DNA of 64,000 bases, from contig NZ_CP006842.1 of assembly GCF_000626675.1 (NCBI RefSeq), positions 1,054,001 to 1,118,000 on the forward strand, in the 5' to 3' direction. Below the pieces are notes generated by a model that was not told the origin of the DNA, made no database searches, and saw nothing but the letters and a program-made list of their open reading frames with translations. Shown one piece after another: positions 27,364-35,081 of the stretch. Each line of letters starts with the position of its first letter. Position 1 is the stretch's first letter. Source of the stretch: Corynebacterium glyciniphilum AJ 3170. GTDB taxonomy: Bacteria > Actinomycetota > Actinomycetes > Mycobacteriales > Mycobacteriaceae. A program made the translations under genes and the position numbers.

Positions 27364-29187
27364 GTGCAGGACGACTTTCCTGGCGTGATCGTCCGACAGG
27401 ACCACAGCAGGACAAGCACCGCCGACTCGGAGAAGCCGGACCACACCGGATTCCTCCGGCGACTCATGGAACCCAGCCCCTGGGGGCTCGTCGTGGGCGC
27501 GTTGATGTTCGCGCTGTCGCTGACGCCCTCGCTGCTCACCCGTGACTGGTTGTTCCAGGGAGTGGCGGCGGGGCTGTCCGCGGCAACCGGTCATTTCATC
27601 GGGGTCCTGTTGCAGTGGGTGTGGGTGCTGTGGATCCGTGACCTGGTGGAGCCGTTGGTCACGGTGCTCACCCGCGGACGGTCGGTGCCGGCACGCTGGC
27701 AGCTGCGTCTGCGGATCGCCCTGATTGTCGTGATTGTCATTGCCCTACTGGTATGGATTCTCTTCGCGGTGCGCTGGCAGCAGGAGATCGCGGACATCAT
27801 GGGGGACCAGGCGTACTCTGCCGGTGAGTTCCTGAAGGTCCTGCCTGTCGGCCTGTTGCTGTGGGTCGGTATCTACGTGGTGGGCAAGGTGGTGGTCCGC
27901 GGCACGGTGTTGCTGGCGCGAGCTGTGCCGGGGCAGCACACCCGCTACGGCCTGAAACTGCTCCTGTCGTGGTGCGTCGTCGGACTGGTGACCGTCTTCG
28001 TGGCGGACCAGGTGCTCCCCGGCACGATCCTCCGGGTCAGCGAAAGGATCTTCTCGGTCCGCGACGAGGAGATCCGTGAGGATCTTGTCCGCCCGCACGT
28101 CAGCGAACGGAGCGGCGGTCCCGGATCGTTGAATGAGTGGGAGGACCTGGGAGCCTACGGCACCCGGTTCACTGCGCTCGGTCTGTACAAGGATGAGCTG
28201 GAGCAGCTCACCGGTCGCGATGCGGAGGAGCCCATCCGTGTCTACGCCGGGCTGCACAACGGCGACACTGACCGGGAGCGTGCCCTCAATGTCGTTGAGG
28301 AGCTCGAACGTACGAACGCCCAGGACCGGCAGGCATTGATGATTGCCCCGACGACCGGCACGGGGTGGGTGAACCCGACGGCCGCGCAGGCGTTTGAGCT
28401 CATGTTCGACGGTGACACGGCTATCGCAGCCGACCAGTACTCCTACCTTCCCAGTGCGATCCAGTTCATCACGGACCGCAACCGGGTGCGCGAAGCGGGC
28501 AAGGAGCTGATTTCCACCGTGGCCGACTGGTGGAACAGGCTGCCCGAAGACAACCGACCGAAGCTCTACGTCTACGGGGAGTCTCTGGGTACCACCGCCG
28601 GTGAAGGCGGTTTCTCGGGTATCCGTGACATTGCTTCGACGGTGGATGGCGTTCTGTGGCTCGGTCCGCCAAACAGTAACGAACTGTGGCGCGATTTCGT
28701 GTCGCGCCGGGATCCCGGCACCCGGGAGGTCGACCCGGAGTATTCCGGCGGCATGATGGTGCGTTTCGCCGAGAACTCCGAGCAGATCCAGAAATGGATC
28801 GATGACCCTGAGGACGGTGGGACCTCCTGGGGCGGCAGCCGTGTGCTCTACGTCCAGCATCCGTCGGATCCCGTGGTGTGGTGGTCGCCGAACCTTCTGT
28901 TCCGTGAGCCCGACTGGTTGAAGGAGGCACCGGGCTTCGACCGATCACCGACGATGCGGTGGATGCCGATCGTCACCTTCTGGCAGGTAACCCTCGACCT
29001 TCCCCGCGCAGGTAACGTCCCGAACGGGCACGGCCACAACTACGGGACGTCGGTGTTGGACGGTCTGGTCGCGGTGGCGGGGGAGGACCGGTTCTCGGTG
29101 GCGGACGTCGAGAAACTGCGCGGTGAGTTGGATGAGGCGATGGAGAACCAGGGGCCGGAGAAGGAAGTCGGCGTCGACAACGGGTGA
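27364..29187 (+). CDS. Membrane-bound alpha/beta-hydrolase (Abhydrolase_9 family)
   Basis: 607 residues from GTG 27364 with GGGAGGCGG before it. Four or five helices occupy residues 38-225. The C-terminal catalytic domain (PF10081 type) has nucleophile elbow LYVYGESLGTTAGEGGFS, YVQHPSDPVVWWSPNLLF and the late His-rich GNVPNGHGHNYG. The Ser in GES and a His in GHGH would form the catalytic dyad. Relatives include M. tuberculosis Rv1069c; the substrate is unknown, possibly an envelope lipid (inference). A -10-like TAGACT lies about 65 bases upstream. Confidence 0.85.
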   Translation: MQDDFPGVIVRQDHSRTSTADSEKPDHTGFLRRLMEPSPWGLVVGALMFALSLTPSLLTRDWLFQGVAAGLSAATGHFIGVLLQWVWVLWIRDLVEPLVTVLTRGRSVPARWQLRLRIALIVVIVIALLVWILFAVRWQQEIADIMGDQAYSAGEFLKVLPVGLLLWVGIYVVGKVVVRGTVLLARAVPGQHTRYGLKLLLSWCVVGLVTVFVADQVLPGTILRVSERIFSVRDEEIREDLVRPHVSERSGGPGSLNEWEDLGAYGTRFTALGLYKDELEQLTGRDAEEPIRVYAGLHNGDTDRERALNVVEELERTNAQDRQALMIAPTTGTGWVNPTAAQAFELMFDGDTAIAADQYSYLPSAIQFITDRNRVREAGKELISTVADWWNRLPEDNRPKLYVYGESLGTTAGEGGFSGIRDIASTVDGVLWLGPPNSNELWRDFVSRRDPGTREVDPEYSGGMMVRFAENSEQIQKWIDDPEDGGTSWGGSRVLYVQHPSDPVVWWSPNLLFREPDWLKEAPGFDRSPTMRWMPIVTFWQVTLDLPRAGNVPNGHGHNYGTSVLDGLVAVAGEDRFSVADVEKLRGELDEAMENQGPEKEVGVDNG

Positions 29188-29271
29188 TACATGTGCTTCA
29201 CCTGTGATAGGTGAGGGCGCACACCCCCGAGTGTGACCCCTGCCATGCAAGGAGTGGCTTAGAATATGCGA

Positions 29272-29395
29272 AGGGCCTAGCATGGCCTATGCGGGGATTG
29301 GATGGCCCCAGCACCAGATACACCTCGATCATGTATCGCCTCTGGTTGAAACGCCCTACGGCCCTCATACGGTGGGCCGTGGGGCGTTTTGCCTT
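29272..29395 (+). ncRNA. Candidate small RNA upstream of the micro-peptide genes
   Basis: A perfect -10 match (TAGAAT, 29260-29265) precedes about 120 bases that can fold: GGGG/CCCC (29297-29317 area), then CCAGATACA pairing in parts with TGTA and TCTGG. The stretch ends in a very strong terminator. No coding frame of good quality is present. Family membership was not recognised; transcription is inferred only from these signals. Confidence 0.35.
29349..29390 (+). terminator. Strong intrinsic terminator upstream of the micro-peptide genes
   Basis: AAACGCCC (29349-29356) pairs with GGGCGTTT (29382-29389), and inside it ACGGCCC pairs with GGGCCGT. The stem is followed by TGCCTTTTCTT. It lies about 160 bases past the hydrolase stop, so it ends either that transcript or an independent small RNA. 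Confidence 0.85.
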
Positions 29396-29559
29396 TTCTT
29401 CGCAGTTCGTGGTGTATAACTCACCATTATCTAACCCCATTTCGGGGTGGTTAGTATCGGTTGCGTAACGGCCAAGGGGACTGAATCGGTAGAGTGCGTG
29501 GCGCGGCACGGAGTATCCGCGCCGCTGACACGTGTACTTCAATCGAAAGGACGATCATC

Positions 29560-29649
29560 ATGATCGAGACCATCCAGGGCATCATCGACACCGTTTCCAC
29601 CGCTATCGTGGACGTCTTCAACTCCATCGTTTCCTCCATCAACGAGTAA
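29560..29649 (+). CDS. Micro-gene 1: 29-residue acidic amphipathic peptide
   Basis: ATG at 29560, TAA at 29647-29649, with GAAAGGACG before the start. The peptide begins MIETIQGIIDTVSTAIVD and ends in an Asn-Glu. Hydrophobic residues fall at positions 2, 5, 8, 9, 12, 16, 19, 20, 23, 24 and 27, an i/i+3/i+4 pattern giving one face of a helix. The other face holds E3, D10, D18, E29 and Ser/Thr/Asn. Net charge about -4; no Cys, no signal peptide. A near-identical start recurs in the next gene. Size and character recall corynebacterial cell-wall porin subunits PorA/PorH (45-57 residues, no leader) and staphylococcal phenol-soluble modulins. Neither homology is established. A type I toxin is a further possibility. 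Confidence 0.75.
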   Translation: MIETIQGIIDTVSTAIVDVFNSIVSSINE

Positions 29650-29678
29650 ATGATGCTCGTCGCATAGGCGGCGATGCT

Positions 29679-29704
29679 GACCCCCGCACCGTGGTGCGGG
29701 GGTC
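29679..29704 (+). terminator. Terminator after micro-gene 1
   Basis: GACCCCCGCACC (29679-29690) and GGTGCGGGGGTC (29693-29704) form a perfect 12-base inverted repeat with almost no loop, 30 bases after the stop. TTCTG follows. Confidence 0.8.
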
Positions 29705-29863
29705 TTCTGCGTGTCCGCTCTCTGCTGGTATCCGTGAGTGGTGCGGCTGCTACCCCCGGGGGTAAATATGTTCGTTATGGTAACTACGGTCTCATATAGC
29801 TGTAACGTGTCTGTCGTGACAGGAACACCCGTCGCACCACATCACGCCTTCAAGGAGATCTCC

Positions 29864-29959
29864 ATGATCGAGACCATTCAGGACATCATCGACACCGTTT
29901 TCGGCGCCATTGCCGTTGTCGCCATCAACGTCGTCAGCTCTCTGCAGGGCGCACGCTAA
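29864..29959 (+). CDS. Micro-gene 2: 31-residue amphipathic peptide, paralogue of micro-gene 1
   Basis: ATG at 29864 preceded by AAGGAGATCTCC, an excellent ribosome binding site; TAA at 29957-29959. It begins MIETIQDIIDTVFGAIAVVA and ends LQGAR. The first 13 codons differ from micro-gene 1 at only two nucleotides (one of them silent), so the pair arose by duplication; the second halves have diverged. The peptide is more hydrophobic, with charges E3, D7, D10 and a terminal Arg. It has its own promoter-rich upstream region (29705-29863) and its own terminator. Two separately controlled sister peptides suggest a two-component channel or surface-active pair (inference). A longer in-frame start at 29738 has no support. 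Confidence 0.75.
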   Translation: MIETIQDIIDTVFGAIAVVAINVVSSLQGAR

Positions 29960-29976
29960 CCCTGGCTCGGATAGCG

Positions 29977-30004
29977 CCCCCGCACTTCGGTGCGGGGCTT
30001 TTTG
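29977..30004 (+). terminator. Terminator after micro-gene 2 with UUCG tetraloop
   Basis: CCCCGCAC-TTCG-GTGCGGGG followed by CTTTTTG. The extra-stable UUCG loop and the T-run make this a textbook intrinsic terminator, 18 bases after the stop. Confidence 0.92.
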
Positions 30005-30357
30005 TGTACCGTGACCAGGCGCTGATGTCCCGGGGGAGGATCGCCAACGGCAGGGGCCCCGGATGTGCCAGAATGACACCTCTTCGATGCCGATGTGCAG
30101 CTCTCATACGAGGCATACGGCGAGGTGCGAGCACGGAGTGACTAGGTACTGATGAACATTGGTCACCTGGGAATGATTTTCGGTAGTATTGATTCAGCCT
30201 CTCCAGTCCCATGGGGAGCGCTCTGTGGAACGTTCCTGGTGTCAGCCGACTCTTACGCCAGGAACAGTACGGTGGCCCGCCCAGCGTGGTCTCCGGCATC
30301 GAGTCCCCATCGCCGGCGTGACGATGGGGACTCTTCGGTGTGCGGCAACCGCCGAGT
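30005..30357. other. Gene-free region between micro-gene 2 and the HsdR-like gene
   Basis: No convincing coding frame. Several inverted repeats cluster at its right end: GTTCCTGG (30232-30239) with CCAGGAAC (30258-30265), and the 12-bp hairpin 30301-30333. This could be an RNA element on the plus strand or just the 3' flank of the leftward gene. Confidence 0.5.
30301..30333 (-). terminator. Hairpin after the HsdR-like gene
   Basis: GAGTCCCCATCG (30301-30312) and CGATGGGGACTC (30322-30333) pair perfectly over 12 bases with a 9-base loop, 24 bases past the stop of the leftward gene. No T-run follows on either strand. Confidence 0.6.
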
Positions 30358-31446
30358 TTATCCGGCTACTAGCGACCTGACGCGAGAACGCAGGTGTTCG
30401 GCATGACTGTAGATGCCCTCGACGGAGTCCAGGTCGTGCGGAGTTTCATTCTTGTTCTCATCGAACAGGACGATCCGGGGGACTTTGCGGTCGAACAGTA
30501 GGCGTGCAATCGGCTTGCGGTTGTTGTCCTGAAACAAGATCGCACAGTAGGTCTTCGCGTCTCGCATCGTGATGTCGGTGGCGGGGACGTCGGAACAGCA
30601 GATTGCGCGGATGATGCTGTGGGCTTGCCGTTCTTCTTCGGTGGTCACCACGCCGTCTTCTGAGGCTGTCACTTCGGAGACCTTCTCTTCGGCACTATCG
30701 GCGGGGGTTGCGACCGCTGTGGTGGGTTCCTCAAGGTCCTGGGCGGAGCGGAGACGACGGTTCGTTTCGTCCCGCAGGTACTGGCTAGCAGCAGTCGCAG
30801 CGAGGCGGGTGAATAGGTCGAGGTTTGCCGCGGTCATTCGGCGGGAGGTGACTCGGGCGGCCAGCAACTTGACCCATTCCGTGGATGGTTCCTTGAGCTC
30901 CGCTGCGATGCTCTTCCTCAGCTCGGAGACATACTTCAACTCCTCTGCGCTTGCTGCGATCGTTTCAGAGTCGAACTGGGTTTTCGTGCACATCTCGAGG
31001 TGCGGGAAGATTCGAGCGTCGACGGAGGAGAGGTCGAGGGTCATGAACGGCTTTTCGTCCATACGGTTGACGGCGTCGAGCTGAGCGTAGAACTGGTAGA
31101 CCTCGCCGTTCGTGAGAATCGCGAACTCGGTGTCGGTGACGTTGAAGTACCGGACGAGCTGGGTAGCGTGATTGAGGTCGAGGGGCTCACCGATCTTCTT
31201 GCATTCGATGAGGAACCGGAAGTCGTCACCGGACTTGATGGCGAAGTCGACCTTCTCACCCTTCTTCTTTCCGATGTCTGCGGTGTACTCGGGGATCACT
31301 TCACGGGGGTCCGTGACGTCATAGCCGAGGACGTTGCTGATGAAGGGGATGATGAACGCTGTCTTGGTGGCTTCTTCGGTCTCGATGATGGGTTTGAGTT
31401 CATGGACTTTGGTTGCGAGTGCGCTGATTGCCTGGTCGATGCTCAT
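30358..31446 (-). CDS. Solitary type I restriction HsdR-N-like PD-(D/E)XK protein
   Basis: 362 residues. The N-terminal nuclease-like domain has Glu22/Glu24, Asp67 in KVDFAIKSGDDF and Glu81-x-Lys83 in FLIECKKIGE, the PD-(D/E)XK pattern of HsdR_N domains. DLNHATQLVRYFNVTDTEFAILTNGEVYQFY is typical of the family. A helical middle and a C-terminal region (about 275-355) that resembles IrrE-like/T1R accessory folds follow. There is no helicase motor and no hsdM or hsdS gene nearby, so it is not a complete type I system. Possible roles are defence or DNA metabolism. Base composition looks less GC-rich than the neighbours, which hints at acquisition. Confidence 0.75.
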   Translation of the reverse strand: MSIDQAISALATKVHELKPIIETEEATKTAFIIPFISNVLGYDVTDPREVIPEYTADIGKKKGEKVDFAIKSGDDFRFLIECKKIGEPLDLNHATQLVRYFNVTDTEFAILTNGEVYQFYAQLDAVNRMDEKPFMTLDLSSVDARIFPHLEMCTKTQFDSETIAASAEELKYVSELRKSIAAELKEPSTEWVKLLAARVTSRRMTAANLDLFTRLAATAASQYLRDETNRRLRSAQDLEEPTTAVATPADSAEEKVSEVTASEDGVVTTEEERQAHSIIRAICCSDVPATDITMRDAKTYCAILFQDNNRKPIARLLFDRKVPRIVLFDENKNETPHDLDSVEGIYSHAEHLRSRVRSLVAG

Positions 31447-31789
31447 GGTTGACTCTCTTGTCGGGGAATGCGCGCTGGGAGGTGGAGAGTCCTTCCCTGA
31501 GCGTTTAGGGATGAAGATAATAATACATCAGGCAAAAGCTTTGGGGTGGGTGTTCTGATGCTGCACCCCTTTTTCGTGTTCCCACTGAAGCATCCTGAAA
31601 TGGCGGGCGCGGATTAACCTCTCAGGAGGACGTGACCGGCGCCTGGTTGTTGAGCGTCGTCCGCCGGGCATACCTTTGAAGTGCCCATCGGTATCCATCC
31701 GGCGGGTGAAACGTTCGCCATACCTGCTGTGACTGACACCGTCTGACCTGCTACAACACAAGGTCTGTACCTCGCGTACCCTGGTTGCC
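31447..31789. other. Intergenic region between divergent HsdR-like and monooxygenase-like genes
   Basis: 343 bases with no convincing gene. An AT-rich tract at 31514-31528 (AAGATAATAATACAT), unusual for this genome, probably holds the leftward promoter of the HsdR-like gene. GTACCCT before the ABM gene may be part of its promoter. Open frames on the minus strand here are shadows. Confidence 0.5.
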
Positions 31790-32113
31790 ATGATTTTGAT
31801 CAACGTGCGATTCCGCCCGCTTCCTGAGTATGTCGAGAACTTCCGTGAGGTCGTCGCGGACTTCACCGAGGCCACGCGGGCCGAGGGAGGAAACCTCTGG
31901 TTCGACTGGTTCCGCGGCACCGATGACCCCTCCGAGTACTTCCTTGTCGAAGCCTTCGAAGACGGCGCGGATGGCGCTCACGTCAACAGCGACCATTTCC
32001 AGGCCGCGTGCAAGCTGTTCCCGACGGTGCTGTCGGAGACCCCGCAGATCATAAACACCTCTATCCCGGGTAAAAGCGAGTGGGACCGGATGGCAGAGTT
32101 CTCCGTCGAGTAG
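31790..32113 (+). CDS. ABM-domain (antibiotic biosynthesis monooxygenase-like) protein
   Basis: 107 residues. MILINVRFRPLPEYVENFRE, then NLWFDWFRGTDDPSEYFLVE and a late HVNSDHFQAACKLFP segment show the dimeric ferredoxin-like ABM fold (PF03992). Such proteins are quinol monooxygenases or small stress enzymes such as YgiN; the substrate is unknown. It precedes ppk2 by 18 bases and may share its transcript. Confidence 0.82.
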   Translation: MILINVRFRPLPEYVENFREVVADFTEATRAEGGNLWFDWFRGTDDPSEYFLVEAFEDGADGAHVNSDHFQAACKLFPTVLSETPQIINTSIPGKSEWDRMAEFSVE

Positions 32114-32131
32114 CAGGTAAACTCGGTTCCC

Positions 32132-33025
32132 ATGACGTCACAGAACGCTCCGGGACCGACTGTCCCCGCCGAGAATCCGACGGGGACTCGTCCGCCGAAG
32201 TTGGACAAGAAAGCCTATGAGAAGGAGCTCAAGAAGCTCCAGGCCGACCTGGTGGACATGCAGCAGTGGGTCCGGGAGACCGGAGCCCGCGTGGTGGTCA
32301 TCATGGAGGGGCGCGACGCGGCCGGCAAAGGCTCAGCGATCAAGCGGATCACCCAGTATCTGAATCCGCGATTCTGTCGGGTGGAGGCACTGCCGGCGCC
32401 GACGTCACGGGAGCAGGGGCAGTGGTACTTCCAGCGGTATGTCGAGAAGCTACCCACCGCCGGGGAGATCGTGATCTTCGACCGTTCCTGGTACAACCGT
32501 GCCGGGGTCGAGCGGGTCATGGGGTTCTGTACTGCCTCGGAGTACCGCCGGTTCCTGCACCAGGCTCCCATCTTCGAGCGACTGCTCGTCGAGGACGGCA
32601 TCATGCTGCGCAAGTACTGGTTCTCCGTCTCCGATGAGGAGCAGGTGAGCCGGTTCACCTCGCGTCGCGAGGATCCGCTGCGGCAGTGGAAGCTGTCACC
32701 GATGGACCTGCAGTCGATCACCCGGTGGGAGGACTATTCGCGGGCGAAGGACGAGATGTTCGCTCACACCGATACCCCTGCCGCACCGTGGTACACAGTC
32801 GAGAGCGAGGACAAGAAACGCTCCCGGATCAACGTGATCAACCACATCCTCTCCTCGGTGCCATGGGAGAAGGTAGAGCACACGCCTCCGCGTATTCCGG
32901 AGCGTCCGGAGGTGGCTTCAGACTATGAACGTCCTCCGCGGACGGAGTTCCGCTACGTTCCTGATCTGGCCTCCAGTCTGGAGCAGGGAAAGCACCAGAA
33001 GAAAAAGAAGCGGAAGAAACAGTAG
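32132..33025 (+). CDS. ppk2: Polyphosphate kinase 2
   Basis: 297 residues. Walker A is MEGRDAAGKGSAIKRI (about 58-73), the Walker B/lid part is IVIFDRSWYNRAGVERVMGF (about 114-133). One PPK2 domain, so class I: it makes NDP to NTP, mainly GTP or ATP, from polyphosphate, or the reverse. C. glutamicum carries PPK2B of this size. The C-terminus is a run of Lys/Arg (KKKKRKKQ), suited to bind polyphosphate. It converges on fadD, with 15 bases between the stops. Confidence 0.94.
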   Translation: MTSQNAPGPTVPAENPTGTRPPKLDKKAYEKELKKLQADLVDMQQWVRETGARVVVIMEGRDAAGKGSAIKRITQYLNPRFCRVEALPAPTSREQGQWYFQRYVEKLPTAGEIVIFDRSWYNRAGVERVMGFCTASEYRRFLHQAPIFERLLVEDGIMLRKYWFSVSDEEQVSRFTSRREDPLRQWKLSPMDLQSITRWEDYSRAKDEMFAHTDTPAAPWYTVESEDKKRSRINVINHILSSVPWEKVEHTPPRIPERPEVASDYERPPRTEFRYVPDLASSLEQGKHQKKKKRKKQ

Positions 33026-33040
33026 CGCTCCGCCCGGTAC

Positions 33041-34930
33041 TCACTCGTAGTGGGCGGCGATCTCCTGGGCGAAGTGGTCATGGATCACTTTGCGACGGAG
33101 CTTCAGCGACGGCGTGATCTCCTGGTAGTCGACCCCGAGGTCACGGTGCAGGATGGTGAACTTCCGGACCTGCTCCCACCGGTTGAGGTGGCTGTTGAGC
33201 TCGTCGATGTAACCCTGCACCATCTCCCTGGTCTCCGGCGCGCGGACGATCTCACGGTAGTTACCGGAGACGCCCTGCCGTCCCGCCCAGGCAGTCACGG
33301 CATCCTCATCGAGGGTGACCAGGGCGGACACGAACGGGCGATCATTGCCGACCACCACCAGCTGGCTGGCGACCGGGCACAGTCCCTTGAACTTCGCCTC
33401 GACCTGGGCAGGGGCGACGTACTTGCCGTTGGAGGTCTTGAACAACTCCTTCTTCCGGTCGGTGATCTTGACCCGGCCTTCACTGTCCATTTCACCGATG
33501 TCGCCGGTGTGGAACCAGCCGTCGGGTTCCAGGACCTCGGCGGTCGCTTCGGGGTTGTTGTGGTAGCCGTCCATCACGCCCGGTCCCTTCACCAGGACTT
33601 CACCGTCGTCGGCGATGCGGACCTCGATACCTTCCAGCGGCCTGCCGACGTAGCCGACACGGTAGATGTACGGTCGGGTCAGACAGGTCGCCGCACTGGT
33701 TTCGGTGAGCCCGTATCCCTCGAGGATCGGCATCCCGGCTGCGCCGAACCATCGGGCGATATCGGTGTTCATCGCAGCCGAACCGGAGATGAAGTAGTTC
33801 ACGTTGCCGCCGAACCGCTCACGGATCTTCGACATCACCAACCGGTCGCCGATCTTCGCCTGCAGTCGGATCCACGGGCTGGCTGAGCCGACGCCGTTGT
33901 CGGCGTCGAAGACCTGGACGCCCACACGGCTCGCCCAGTGGAAGAGCTTCTCCTTCACGCCACCTTCGGTAGCCATCATCGTGGCAATGCCGTTGTAGGC
34001 TTTCTCGAAAATACGGGGGGCCGAGCCCATGAACGTCGGTTTGACGATGCCGAGGTTCTCGATGATCTTGTCGATCCGCCCGTCGATCGCGGTCTCGTAC
34101 CCGATGTGAATGGGCAGGACGAGGAGCAGTTTTCCCATCACATGCGCCAACGGCAGCCAGAGGAACTGTTTGTCGTCGATGGTGAGGAGCTTCTCCGGGC
34201 CGGAGTTCGAGGTGACCTCTGAGGCGTGTGCCTCGAACACCCATACCCGGTGGGGCAGTCGGACGCCTTTCGGCCGTCCGGTGGTGCCTGAGGTGTAGAT
34301 CAGCGTCGACAGGTGTTCGAGACGGGTCGCGTCGATGCGGTCGTCGACGGCTGACGGGTGGGCCTCCAGGTGTTCGCGTCCGCGTCGACGGAGTTCCTCC
34401 AGGGTGATCACCCATCCTGAGGTGCTGGTCTCGACCTCGTCCGGCACCTCGCCGCTCACCAGGACGACGGTCTGGACGCCGGGAATGCTGTCGCGGAGTC
34501 CGAGGAGCTTGTCCACCTGTTCCCGGTCCTCTGCGAACACTACGCGGGATCCTGAGTCGTCGAGAATGAACGCGACGTCATCGGCGACGGTGGTGGGGTA
34601 GACCGTCACCGTGGCGGCGGAGGCGTACATGATCCCGTAGTTCGCCAGGGCCCACTCGTACCGGGTGGAACTGGCGATAGCGACCCGTTCTTCGGCCTCG
34701 ATGCCCAGTGACATCAGTCCGCCGGCCACTTCGGACGCCTGTGATCCGAGTTCCGCCCACGTCACAGACTCCCAGGTTTCCTCCGAGGCACCGTGTGACA
34801 CCGGGAAGCTGTAGGCCCGTCGGTCCGGTGTCTCCCTGATCCTGTTGCGGAGCATGTGACCCACGGACTGTATCGAGGGATCGATCGGCACGGCGGTGGA
34901 CGGGGTGCTGCCTGCGGACGCGGTTGTCAT
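33041..34930 (-). CDS. fadD: Long-chain fatty acid-CoA ligase (FadD15-like)
   Basis: 629 residues. The AMP-binding P-loop STLIYTSGTTGRPKGVRLPH is near residue 210; GYGLTETSAATCLTRP near 400 and GWFHTGDIGEMDSEGRVKIT near 465 follow; the C-terminal catalytic Lys region is TPSLKLRRKVIHDHF. It activates long-chain fatty acids with ATP and CoA, feeding lipid synthesis or beta-oxidation. The start is ATG 34928-34930. It is divergent from the enoyl-CoA hydratase-like gene; the 151-base gap probably holds both promoters. Confidence 0.93.
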   Translation of the reverse strand: MTTASAGSTPSTAVPIDPSIQSVGHMLRNRIRETPDRRAYSFPVSHGASEETWESVTWAELGSQASEVAGGLMSLGIEAEERVAIASSTRYEWALANYGIMYASAATVTVYPTTVADDVAFILDDSGSRVVFAEDREQVDKLLGLRDSIPGVQTVVLVSGEVPDEVETSTSGWVITLEELRRRGREHLEAHPSAVDDRIDATRLEHLSTLIYTSGTTGRPKGVRLPHRVWVFEAHASEVTSNSGPEKLLTIDDKQFLWLPLAHVMGKLLLVLPIHIGYETAIDGRIDKIIENLGIVKPTFMGSAPRIFEKAYNGIATMMATEGGVKEKLFHWASRVGVQVFDADNGVGSASPWIRLQAKIGDRLVMSKIRERFGGNVNYFISGSAAMNTDIARWFGAAGMPILEGYGLTETSAATCLTRPYIYRVGYVGRPLEGIEVRIADDGEVLVKGPGVMDGYHNNPEATAEVLEPDGWFHTGDIGEMDSEGRVKITDRKKELFKTSNGKYVAPAQVEAKFKGLCPVASQLVVVGNDRPFVSALVTLDEDAVTAWAGRQGVSGNYREIVRAPETREMVQGYIDELNSHLNRWEQVRKFTILHRDLGVDYQEITPSLKLRRKVIHDHFAQEIAAHYE

Positions 34931-35081
34931 TTCTTCTCCATCCGGACGGTGGTGGGATCGTCTCGACGATCATCCTTTCTGTCACGATACCAAATGAATC
35001 GTGTTTCAGTTCACAGTTGTACGTGATTTACCTCGGCATCAGCAGTGCCCCCGGTGCCGCGCTCCGCCGTTTCGTGCCACC

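Larger units (their letters stand above)
29188..29559 (+). other. Structured intergenic region and leader before the first micro-peptide gene
   Basis: The 372-base gene-free region contains a possible short RNA (about 29272-29395, separate entry) and its terminator, then an AT-rich promoter zone with TATAAC at 29415-29420. Next is a hairpin CTAACC/GGTTAG (29431-29454), a second -10-like TAGAGT at 29490-29495, and a strong hairpin GGCGCGG/CCGCGCC (29500-29523). The micro-peptide mRNA leader is thus highly folded. Open frames here look like chance. Confidence 0.5.

Noticed and set aside
29205..29260. 6C RNA
   Set aside because: There are C-rich loops (CACAC-CCCCGA-GTGTG), but the two C6 loops typical of the family are not both present.
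30152..30406. 84-codon plus-strand ORF in the region after micro-gene 2
   Set aside because: No ribosome binding site, it runs through the hairpin into the convergent gene, and its composition is atypical.
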